The notes under the pieces were generated by a model. It was not told the origin of the DNA. It made no database searches and saw only the letters and a list, made by a program, of their open reading frames with translations. Shown here in pieces: positions 18,266 through 25,633 of a stretch of DNA of 64,000 nucleotides. The DNA lies in the NCBI GenBank assembly GCA_017937125.1, contig JAGBEH010000008.1, positions 62,001 to 126,000 on the forward strand, in the 5' to 3' direction. This stretch comes from Alistipes sp. GTDB taxonomy: Bacteria; Bacteroidota; Bacteroidia; Bacteroidales; Rikenellaceae. The first letter of the stretch is position 1. Each line of letters starts with the position of its first letter. The position numbers and the translations under genes are program-made.

Positions 18266-18427
18266 ATGAAAACGAGCCTGTTTTCCCCAAAAAATTCGGG
18301 GGGGGGGAATTTTTACTCTCCACCTGGAATCATAGCCGTTGAGACAACAGTAGACAGCGGTTTTGCCGCAAGCGCGGACAACGGGAGCATCGACTCCCTC
18401 GAGAAAGACGATTACGGAAATTTCTAA
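18266..18427 (+). CDS. 53-residue peptide with poly-G-encoded Gly run and acidic tail
   Basis: ATG at 18266 opens 53 codons ending TAA at 18425-18427, only 13 nt before the lipoprotein ATG. The product begins MKTSLFSPKN and has Ser-Gly-Gly-Gly-Asn-Phe encoded by ten consecutive G. It then has a Pro/Val-rich middle (PPGIIAVETTVDSGFAAS) and an acidic end (LEKDDYGNF). The pattern resembles short uncharacterised Bacteroidales peptides with a GFAAS-like motif that precede lipoprotein genes; that similarity is from memory. No function is assigned. The tract is in frame as sequenced. One G more or less would truncate the peptide and break translational coupling to the next gene. Confidence 0.6.
   Translation: MKTSLFSPKNSGGGNFYSPPGIIAVETTVDSGFAASADNGSIDSLEKDDYGNF
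18298..18307 (+). repeat. Poly-G tract (10 G) in the small peptide gene
   Basis: Ten consecutive G residues, flanked by TTC and AATTTTT. The same CGGGGGGGGGGAATTTT core occurs at 4010-4025. Confidence 0.9.
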
Positions 18428-18440
18428 AACCGCGCCTGCT

Positions 18441-21400
18441 ATGAAAAATCTTATACATCTTACAGCTGCCTTATTCGCGGCAGCGACATTCGCCGCCTGC
18501 ACGGACAATCGCGAATCGGATGATATGCCGGTCGCAGGCAGGCAAATCGAACTTACGGCCGTAGCCGTCAATGATGCGACGAGAACCCATCTCGCCGATC
18601 CCGACCAGCCGCTTTCGCCCGTCCTTTGGGACGCAGGCGACGCCGTAGAGCTGATCGAAGTCGGCGGTGCGGCAGCCAACACCTGCACATCCTCGGGCTG
18701 CACGCTCTCGGACGACGCTTCGCGCGCCGTATTCTCATTCTCGCTGCCCGCACGGACCGCTCAATCGTTCACATACCGCGCCGTCTACCCCGCATCGGCA
18801 TTCGTCGGCATCGTCGGCACTTCCGAACTCTCGCTCGTACTGCCGTCGGAGCAGCACCCCGCAGCCGCGTCGTACGACCCTGCCGCCGCACTGATGCTGG
18901 CGACAGACCCCGAAACCTACTACGCACAGCCCGAAGGGTCGAGCCGATCGCTGACACTGCGGTTCGCCCATTTGGTCGCATATGCGCAGATGAAACTGAC
19001 GGGGCTGCCGACCGATAAGGGCGACATCGTCGGCGCAGGCTTCGAAAGCGGCACGGCACCCGTAGCCGGTGCCGTATCGTACGACTGCACCTCCGCGGAC
19101 GACATCGCGCCCGACCTCAAATCGATAAAACTGATTTACGACAAGCCCGTCGCAGCCGCGTCATCGTTCGATGCGTGGTTCGCGGCCGCACCCTGCACGT
19201 TCGCAGCCGACGATATATTTACCGTGACTGTCGAGTTCGCATCAGGAACGACGATCAAACGTACCGTCACCATCCCCCAATCCCGAAACCTCGAATTCAA
19301 ACGAGGTGCGATCTCGACTTTCTCGGTAGATATGAGTGCCGCGACGGCCGAGAATCCCATAACCATCCCCGAGATTCTCGACGGGATATCCTCTGCGGCG
19401 GAAGCGATAGATGCCGACAAGGACCGCGTACTGTATGCCGTAGTCTCGGTAGACGCCGCCAACGGCAACTACACGAGCCGCAACATTATGATACAGACGC
19501 CCGACAGCACCTCGCCCGACAACGGTATGATACTGTTCGGCCCGACATCGGCCAATTACAGGTTCGGCGACATGCTGCGCATCACGCTGCCCAGAAACAC
19601 GGCCAAGCGCGTGAACTACAACAATAACGGCCAGCTCGAAATAACGGGAGTGACCGACGGCAATATCGAAGTGCTCGGGAACCGCGCAATAAAGCCCGTC
19701 GAGATCGAAGCATCGCAAATGATACGCTATCACGGGATGCTCGTCACGCTCAAGGACGTCAGCTCGCCCGCCGATGGCGGCACGTGGTGCACGAATTACG
19801 ACGGCAAGCACTACTTCACCGCACCCGACGGAAGCAGCTTTATGGTCTTCGTCAAGAAAAACGCCGCGGCATTCGCAAACAAGACATTCTTCGGAGCGCG
19901 CGGGCCGATAACGGGATACGTCTCGATATTCAGCAACTCGCCCCAGCTGTGCCCCAACACGATAGAAGACGTCGCGGCATTCGCCGAGGAGCCGAAGCCC
20001 GAACCCGCGGACTATATATACTACGAGAACTTCGACGGCAATATGTCGTATCCGTCGGGAACGTGGGCCGACAGCAACACCACGTGGCGCCACCCGCAGG
20101 GAACGGGCGCTGCGGAGGTATCATATCTGTCCCGCAGCGTGCAGATACGCAACAACACGCCCCAGTCGTCAGGTTACGACGGAGCGTCGGGCAACTATTA
20201 TGCGCATTTTTACGGGACAGTGGGATATTTCATATCAGCCGAGAACATCGCGCTCGAAAGCGGGCAGGTGAACCTGCGCCTGACATTCGGCTGCAATTTC
20301 ATCTCCGACGGCGTAACGATTACGGTCAGCTCGCCCGACAGGAGCGCGGAAATCGCATACACGGGCACGACGAGCAACGGCACTTGGGGGCAGGGATATG
20401 CAGAGTTCACCCTCGCCAAACCCGTCGAAAAGCTGTCGATAAAGTTCGCCAACAATTCGACGAACATCCAGAAATTAGACGATATAAAGCTCGAAGCGAT
20501 TTCGACGCCGAGCAGTCAGGTAATAGACCTTTCGCCCGTTGCGTACAATTACAAATGGGCTGAGATTCCGACCGTAAACGTCTCCAACTCCGACTGGAAG
20601 CAGGTTACGCACTGGACGACGACGGTCGTCTCCAAAAAGCGCGTGCGCAATTTCACGTCATACTACGACACCCGCCGCCACTGCCCGATGTGGGTGGCGC
20701 ACACCCTCCACGAATGCTATCGCGAAGGCTCGGGACGCTCCTCGACCTCGTCGTGGCGCCCCGATCCGAACCTGACGAACGGGGAGCAGTCGATAATATA
20801 CGCGTGGTCGAGCGAATATGCGGGATACGAATACTGGACGAACAGTGTCCTCACGTCGCTCGGACGCTCCGACACGTGGACACGCGGGCATATGCTTATG
20901 TCCAACTACCGCCCCGGAGCCGAAGAGGAGATAAACCTGCAAACGTTCTACTCGACCAACATAGCGCCCCAAGGTTTCGACGCATTCGATGCACTGTGGA
21001 TTCAGGCCGAATCCAACGCATTGAAATACCAATGCGCCGACACGCTCTACTACGTATCGGGATGCTATTTCGCCAATGAGAACTGGAAAGAGTACGATGC
21101 AAGCAACTGGGGCAGTCTATCGCCCGAATCGAAAGAGTGCGTCGTGCCTACGCATTTCTACAAAGTGCTGCTGCGCACGAAGGCGGGAAACACGGGCAAA
21201 CCTGTTCAGGAGTGTTCGGCGGACGAGTTGCAGGCCGTAGGAATATGGTTCGAGCACGCCGAAAAAGACCCCGTCGAGGGGGCGACTACCGACGAGACCA
21301 AGTGGCCGCTTACGTCGGCGCATCTCTGCTCCGTCGCCGAAATCGAGGAACGGACGGGACACGAATTCACATTCTTCCCCGAAGTGCCCGCAGCCGTAAA

Positions 21401-21446
21401 ACAGTCGTTCTCGCTCTCCGACTGGTCGGAGCTGGTCAGCCAATAA
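18441..21446 (+). CDS. Multidomain surface lipoprotein with C-terminal DNA/RNA non-specific endonuclease domain
   Basis: About 1001 residues from the ATG with a lipoprotein signal (ATFAAC, C20); longer upstream extensions lack a signal. Domains in order are: a fimbrillin-like N-terminus (about 35-295), an OB-like DUF5689-type domain (about 300-505), a beta-sandwich with FDG and a C-terminal IKLEA strand (about 520-690), and a DNA/RNA non-specific endonuclease-like domain (about 700-1001). In the last, RGH is at 815-817 and Asn 840 sits in TNIAPQ, as in the family. The usual Asp before RGH is Thr (TRGH). It is probably an exported nuclease anchored at the outer membrane, degrading extracellular nucleic acid. 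Activity is uncertain because of that change. It is coupled to the small peptide gene 13 nt upstream. Confidence 0.85.
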   Translation: MKNLIHLTAALFAAATFAACTDNRESDDMPVAGRQIELTAVAVNDATRTHLADPDQPLSPVLWDAGDAVELIEVGGAAANTCTSSGCTLSDDASRAVFSFSLPARTAQSFTYRAVYPASAFVGIVGTSELSLVLPSEQHPAAASYDPAAALMLATDPETYYAQPEGSSRSLTLRFAHLVAYAQMKLTGLPTDKGDIVGAGFESGTAPVAGAVSYDCTSADDIAPDLKSIKLIYDKPVAAASSFDAWFAAAPCTFAADDIFTVTVEFASGTTIKRTVTIPQSRNLEFKRGAISTFSVDMSAATAENPITIPEILDGISSAAEAIDADKDRVLYAVVSVDAANGNYTSRNIMIQTPDSTSPDNGMILFGPTSANYRFGDMLRITLPRNTAKRVNYNNNGQLEITGVTDGNIEVLGNRAIKPVEIEASQMIRYHGMLVTLKDVSSPADGGTWCTNYDGKHYFTAPDGSSFMVFVKKNAAAFANKTFFGARGPITGYVSIFSNSPQLCPNTIEDVAAFAEEPKPEPADYIYYENFDGNMSYPSGTWADSNTTWRHPQGTGAAEVSYLSRSVQIRNNTPQSSGYDGASGNYYAHFYGTVGYFISAENIALESGQVNLRLTFGCNFISDGVTITVSSPDRSAEIAYTGTTSNGTWGQGYAEFTLAKPVEKLSIKFANNSTNIQKLDDIKLEAISTPSSQVIDLSPVAYNYKWAEIPTVNVSNSDWKQVTHWTTTVVSKKRVRNFTSYYDTRRHCPMWVAHTLHECYREGSGRSSTSSWRPDPNLTNGEQSIIYAWSSEYAGYEYWTNSVLTSLGRSDTWTRGHMLMSNYRPGAEEEINLQTFYSTNIAPQGFDAFDALWIQAESNALKYQCADTLYYVSGCYFANENWKEYDASNWGSLSPESKECVVPTHFYKVLLRTKAGNTGKPVQECSADELQAVGIWFEHAEKDPVEGATTDETKWPLTSAHLCSVAEIEERTGHEFTFFPEVPAAVKQSFSLSDWSELVSQ

Positions 21447-21469
21447 CGCGACCGAGCGCAAATATTGCG

Positions 21470-21501
21470 AAGCCGTTCTCTTTTCCGAGAACGGCTTTTT
21501 T
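21470..21501 (+). terminator. Terminator of the nuclease lipoprotein
   Basis: Stem AAGCCGTTCTC/GAGAACGGCTT around TTTTCC, followed by a T-run. Confidence 0.9.
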
Positions 21502-21570
21502 CGTGTTTCGTGATGTCGCCACGCCTTGTCGCTGCCTACCGTCTCCTCCCGCCCAACCTTATCGCGATCC

Positions 21571-21700
21571 TCTTCTCCGCTCTTCTCCGCTCTTCTCCGC
21601 TCTTCTCCGCTCTTCTCCGCTCTTCTCCGCTCTTCTCCGCTCTCCTCCGCTCTTCTCCGCTCTCCTCCGCTCTTCTCCGCTCTCCTCCGCTCTTCTCGCC
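21571..21700. repeat. 10-bp tandem repeat array (about 12-13 units)
   Basis: Unit TCTTCTCCGC repeats head to tail from 21571. Units 8, 10 and 12 are TCTCCTCCGC, and the last (21691-21700) is degenerate. The array is all pyrimidine apart from one G per unit. It sits in a roughly 320-bp pyrimidine-rich strip (21530-21850) between a terminator and the rpsF promoter. No gene is supported in 21502-21884. Confidence 0.93.
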
Positions 21701-21884
21701 CCTGTTTCGCGCCCTTCCCGTCGCCCGCATCCGCCCCGCCGCGCTCCTTGCTCTACCCTTCGCCATCTCCCGTCCTCGCTCCTGCCGGCCTTGTCGCTAT
21801 CTCCTCTACCCTGCATCGCACCCGCTCCACCCGCCGCCCTCTCGCCATATTATTCGACCCGAACCGCAAAATATTTCGCCGTTT

Positions 21885-21916
21885 TTTCGTCATTTCGAGA
21901 AATATGGCTATATTTG
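21885..21916 (+). promoter_or_regulatory. Promoter of rpsF-rpsR-rplI
   Basis: TATATTTG (21909-21916) with TTTC (one mismatch) 20 nt upstream, 40 nt before rpsF. Confidence 0.65.
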
Positions 21917-21956
21917 CAACCCGTTTATGCGGGAAAATTAAAACAATTAAAACATT

Positions 21957-22304
21957 ATGAACAATTACGAAACCGTTTTCATTGTCACTCCGGTTCTCTC
22001 GGATGCTCAGGTTCAGGAGGTTTGTGACAAATTCCAAGGCGTTATCACCGAGAACGGCGGTCAGATCGTAAATGCGGAGAACTGGGGTTTGAAAAAACTC
22101 GCTTATCCCATCCAGAAGAAGACCACCGGTTTCTACTTCCTCGTAGAGTTCACGGGTGAGGGCAGCATCATCGACACGCTCGAAACGCAGTACCGTCGCG
22201 ACGAGCGCATCATTCGTTTCTTAACTTTCAAACAGGACAAGTTCGCTGTCGAGTATTCGGCAAAACGTCGTGCGAAACTTGCAGGCAAAACACAGGAGGA
22301 GTAA
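21957..22304 (+). CDS. rpsF: 30S ribosomal protein S6
   Basis: 115 residues. S6 pattern: [16 protein letters not shown] start, [17 protein letters not shown] near 43-59 and [12 protein letters not shown] near 80-91. S6 pairs with S18 on the 30S platform. It is the first gene of rpsF-rpsR-rplI, an order conserved widely; no ssb or priB lies between S6 and S18. The next start is 3 nt away. Confidence 0.97.
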   Translation: MNNYETVFIVTPVLSDAQVQEVCDKFQGVITENGGQIVNAENWGLKKLAYPIQKKTTGFYFLVEFTGEGSIIDTLETQYRRDERIIRFLTFKQDKFAVEYSAKRRAKLAGKTQEE

Positions 22305-22307
22305 ACT

Positions 22308-22589
22308 ATGGCACAGGAAAACAATGCACAGGCAGGCGAACTCCGATACCTCAACCCCGTATCGGTAGACGTCAAGAAGAAGAAATACTGCCGCTTCAAG
22401 AAGCTCGGCATCAAGTACGTAGACTACAAGGACGGCGAATTCCTGAAGAAGTTCCTCAACGAGCAGGGCAAAATTCTGCCCCGCCGTCTGACGGGTACTT
22501 CGCAGAAGTATCAGAAGAAGGTGGCTCAGGCCGTAAAGCGTGCGCGTCACCTCGCAATTCTGCCTTTCGTAACTGACTGTATGAAATAA
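22308..22589 (+). CDS. rpsR: 30S ribosomal protein S18
   Basis: 93 residues, with the S18 core [57 protein letters not shown] read in segments. It binds with S6 to 16S rRNA. It has a slightly long acidic N-terminal extension, as is common in Bacteroidetes. Confidence 0.97.
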   Translation: MAQENNAQAGELRYLNPVSVDVKKKKYCRFKKLGIKYVDYKDGEFLKKFLNEQGKILPRRLTGTSQKYQKKVAQAVKRARHLAILPFVTDCMK

Positions 22590-22601
22590 GGAGGAGATAT
22601 T

Positions 22602-23042
22602 ATGGAAGTTATTTTGATCAAGGACATCGAAAATTTGGGTTACGCGAACGACATCGTGAACGTAAAACCCGGTTATGCGAATAACTACCTGATACCTCAG
22701 GGCTTCGCAAAGGCGGCTACCGCTTCGGCGAAGAAAGTTTTGGCAGAGAATCTGAAGCAGCGCGCTCACAAGGACGCCAAAATCCTCGCAGACGCACAGG
22801 CTTTGGCAGAGACCATCGCCAATCTCCCGCTCTCGTTCACGGTTAAGGCCGAAGAGGGCAAGATTTTCGGCGCCGTTACGTCGGCCGACGTTGCCGAGGC
22901 TTTGGCGGCGAAGGGCGTAAACGTAGATCGCAAGAACATCTCGGTCGAGGCTATCAAGACCGTAGGCGAGTACGAAGCTGTCGTAAAACTCCACCGCGAG
23001 GTGAAGGCAACGGTGAAGCTCTCGGTTGCAGCTGAGGAGTAA
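22602..23042 (+). CDS. rplI: 50S ribosomal protein L9
   Basis: 146 residues. The N-terminal domain carries MEVILIKDIENLGYANDIV and GYANNYLIPQGFA. A long connecting helix (about 40-75) leads to the C-terminal rRNA-binding domain (GKIFGAVTSADVAEAL near 85-100). It is last in the operon, 12 nt after rpsR. Confidence 0.97.
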   Translation: MEVILIKDIENLGYANDIVNVKPGYANNYLIPQGFAKAATASAKKVLAENLKQRAHKDAKILADAQALAETIANLPLSFTVKAEEGKIFGAVTSADVAEALAAKGVNVDRKNISVEAIKTVGEYEAVVKLHREVKATVKLSVAAEE

Positions 23043-23060
23043 TTCATCTTACGAATATCA

Positions 23061-23100
23061 AACACGGTTCGAACCCTTTCGGTTCGAACCGTGTTTTTTT
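23061..23100 (+). terminator. Terminator of rpsF-rpsR-rplI
   Basis: A 15-bp perfect stem AACACGGTTCGAACC/GGTTCGAACCGTGTT around CTTTC, followed by T5 or more. Confidence 0.93.
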
Positions 23101-23170
23101 ACGACATATCACATCGGAGCAAGGTCCGATCAGAGCTTGGAGAGAGGTCGGCAACCGTAATCCTGCGGGC

Positions 23171-24547
23171 TTAACGGCTGCGCCGAGTGCAAATTCGGCC
23201 GGACAAATAGCAGACGACGATTACCGTACATGCCGAAAGTTCCGCGGCGGGAATGGCGAGCCACAATCCCGATATACCTGCCACGCGCGGCAGCAGGACG
23301 AAGCTCGGCACGAGGAAGATCACACCTCGCAGTAAGGTATAAAACGTCGAAACGAATGCCCTTTCGATACTTTGGTAATAACCTATGAAAGCGATGTTCA
23401 CAGCGAAAAACAGTGCGCACGACGCAAACAACGGCAACCCATCGACAGCAAGAGAATATGCCGCCTCATACGGAGACAAAAACAGACGGACGATATGCTC
23501 CGCGCCGAGCCACAGGCAGACCGACACCGACACTCCGCACACGGCGGCCGTAATCAACGATATGTGCAGAGCCTTGCCGACACGGTCGGTAAGATGCGCG
23601 CCGTAATTGAAACTTATGATAGGCTGCGCCGACTGCGCCACGGCGTTGCTTATCGAAAAGACTATCGGGAACAGATAGCACGCTACGGCAAATGCCGCCA
23701 CCCCCGCCTCGCCGAGCATAGAGATGAACATACGGTTGCCCGTAAGCATCATAATGCTCATCGCCAGCTCCGTCAGGAACGTCGCGAATCCGATCTTGAC
23801 CATATATCCCGTATTGCGCAACGTCAGCAACAGCGAGGTCAATGTCAATTTCAGTCTGTAGAATCCGAGCGTTACGGAAAACCGCATAAAATATACGATA
23901 ATCAGCAACGCGCCGATGCCGCAGGCTATGGAGGTAGCCAGCGCCGCCCCCATAACGCCCCACCCCAACGGGAATACCATATACCAGTCGAGCACTATAT
24001 TGGCAACGGCGGCGATAATCTGAATGCACATAGCGTATTTCGGAGACCCGTCCAGACGGATGAGCATCATACCGACGCACTCGACGAATACGAAAAGCAT
24101 CGAAGGCAGCAGCCACAGCATATAGCTCACGGCATCGCTTTCGAGCCGGGCGCTGCACCCCAATGCGCCGACCGTTTGTCTCGGAAATGCGAAACATACG
24201 ACGCAAACGGCCCCGATGAGCAGCAGTCCCGCGACAAATGCCTGCGTGGTAATGATGCAGGCGGCTTTCGTCTTGTTCTCCGACAGACGTATGCTCGCTA
24301 TAACCGAGGCGCCTATGCCGAACATAAGTCCGATGCCTGTAGCTATCATATACAGCGGAGCGACAATATTCACTGCGGCGATTCCGTCGGCACCCACACC
24401 GCGGCCGACGAAGATCCCGTCGATAATCGTCAAAGCCGAGTTGAACACCATTCCGACAAGTGTCGGGAAAAACAGCGCCCTGAACAACGGTCCTATTTTA
24501 CCGTCTGCGAAATCGATACTGTCCCTGTCGAGATTCCTCGCCTTCAT
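23171..24547 (-). CDS. MATE family multidrug/cation efflux transporter
   Basis: 458 residues with about 12 hydrophobic segments in two similar halves. The N-terminal half has FFPTLVGMVFNSALTIIDGIFVGRGVGADGIAAVN, read in segments, and the second half starts near IGFATFLTELAMS. Both fit the MepA-like MATE class. MATE transporters export drugs or metabolites using a Na+ or H+ gradient. The substrate is unknown. The gene is divergent from an AraC-type regulator 140 nt away, which is likely its controller (inference). Confidence 0.92.
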   Translation of the reverse strand: MKARNLDRDSIDFADGKIGPLFRALFFPTLVGMVFNSALTIIDGIFVGRGVGADGIAAVNIVAPLYMIATGIGLMFGIGASVIASIRLSENKTKAACIITTQAFVAGLLLIGAVCVVCFAFPRQTVGALGCSARLESDAVSYMLWLLPSMLFVFVECVGMMLIRLDGSPKYAMCIQIIAAVANIVLDWYMVFPLGWGVMGAALATSIACGIGALLIIVYFMRFSVTLGFYRLKLTLTSLLLTLRNTGYMVKIGFATFLTELAMSIMMLTGNRMFISMLGEAGVAAFAVACYLFPIVFSISNAVAQSAQPIISFNYGAHLTDRVGKALHISLITAAVCGVSVSVCLWLGAEHIVRLFLSPYEAAYSLAVDGLPLFASCALFFAVNIAFIGYYQSIERAFVSTFYTLLRGVIFLVPSFVLLPRVAGISGLWLAIPAAELSACTVIVVCYLSGRICTRRSR

Positions 24548-24576
24548 ATTCCTATCGTATTACCTAACAGCGAGTG

Positions 24577-24584
24577 CAAATTTA
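24577..24584 (-). promoter_or_regulatory. -7 element of the MATE gene
   Basis: TAAATTTG on the minus strand, 29 nt before the MATE start; no matching -33 element is seen. Confidence 0.4.
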
Positions 24585-24671
24585 GGAAGCGGAGACGACA
24601 CATTACAGTATTTTTTCGGTCGGAAACGGTACTTTTCGATACGAAAAACTGTCGGAAAGGAGAAAAAGTCC

Positions 24672-24679
24672 TAATTTTG
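24672..24679 (+). promoter_or_regulatory. -7 element of the AraC-type gene
   Basis: TAATTTTG ends 8 nt before the ATG at 24688, so transcription would start at or very near the start codon. No -33 match is present, which is common for activator-dependent promoters. Confidence 0.45.
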
Positions 24680-24687
24680 CAGACGAT

Positions 24688-25524
24688 ATGGAAACGGCTC
24701 AGCACAAAGAATCGACAGGAACTTCCGACTGGCACGAATATGTCGGACGCACCATCCGCACCGACGGACTGCTGCTGTCGCTGTGTACGGACGGAAAGGC
24801 GGCGGTGTCGGTAAATATGCAGAAGGTATCTTTCCGCAAAGGAGATCTGCTGGTACTGACATCGGACGTGTATTTCTCGGTCTCGGAGGTTTCGGAATGT
24901 TTCTCCACACGATATGCGTCCCTGTCGGAGGAGAACATCGAGACGGCATATTATATGATTACCAGCGCATATGTCTGGGATTACCTCCATTACCACCCCA
25001 TATTGCGGCTGTCGCAGTCGCAACGCAAACTCGTAATCGGATGGATGGACCAGATGAAGTGGATACTTGCGAATATCTTCGGGTTCAACCGCACCGTACT
25101 CATCAACAACAACGTTTACCACCTGTTCATCGCAATCGATACCGAGCTGTCCTATGCGGACGGCGAAGCGACGCCGAAACGCAAGGACAGGGCGTGGGAG
25201 ATCACCAGCCAGTTCTGGTCGCTGCTGACAAAACACTCGTTGCGCGAACGTTCCGTCAAGTTCTATGCGGATGCCCTGTGCATAACCCCCGACTATCTGT
25301 ACAAGGCCTGCCGCCGCGCATACGGCGAGTCGCCCAAAGCACTCATAGACAAACAGCTCACGGTAGAAATAAAGACATACCTCACCAACACGCAGCTGTC
25401 GGTTGCGGACATCGCGGACAGTCTCCGTTTCGAAGACGCCTCCTATCTGTGCCGCTTCTTCCGTCGGATGACGGGATACTCGCCTATAGAGTTCCGCAAC
25501 GGTATCGAAAAAAAGCAGGGTTGA
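24688..25524 (+). CDS. AraC family transcriptional regulator
   Basis: 278 residues. A cupin-like sensing part occupies about 20-110. The C-terminal double helix-turn-helix (about 180-275) has the family pattern YADALCITPDYLYKACRRAYGESP, then VADIADSLRFEDASYLCRFFRRMTGYSPIEFR, read in segments. It is divergent from the MATE transporter and is therefore its probable regulator. Its 3' end overlaps the terminator of the convergent GH3 gene. Confidence 0.9.
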   Translation: METAQHKESTGTSDWHEYVGRTIRTDGLLLSLCTDGKAAVSVNMQKVSFRKGDLLVLTSDVYFSVSEVSECFSTRYASLSEENIETAYYMITSAYVWDYLHYHPILRLSQSQRKLVIGWMDQMKWILANIFGFNRTVLINNNVYHLFIAIDTELSYADGEATPKRKDRAWEITSQFWSLLTKHSLRERSVKFYADALCITPDYLYKACRRAYGESPKALIDKQLTVEIKTYLTNTQLSVADIADSLRFEDASYLCRFFRRMTGYSPIEFRNGIEKKQG

Positions 25525-25544
25525 TTTTCGGAAATCAACCCTGC
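25508..25544 (-). terminator. Terminator of the second GH3 gene
   Basis: A 13-bp stem GCAGGGTTGATTT/AAATCAACCCTGC (25515-25544) is followed on the minus strand by a long T-run. The T-run and stem lie within the last codons of the AraC gene. Confidence 0.88.
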
Positions 25545-25633
25545 CGCAACATCCGTAGTTTCGGAGACTTAGCTTTCACGATGCAGCTGCGACGGCACGA
25601 ACTGCCGAGTTGCACCGTATGTTTTCCGAAGAC

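Noticed and set aside
21465-21960. Overlapping plus-strand frames rich in LRSSPLFSAL repeats
   Set aside because: They are the 10-bp tandem repeat read in all three frames. The unit length is not a multiple of three, and no start signal or family match supports a gene.
23061-23100. GGTTCGAACC resembling a tRNA T arm
   Set aside because: It is a perfect 15-bp stem followed by a T-run, directly after rplI; it is a terminator.
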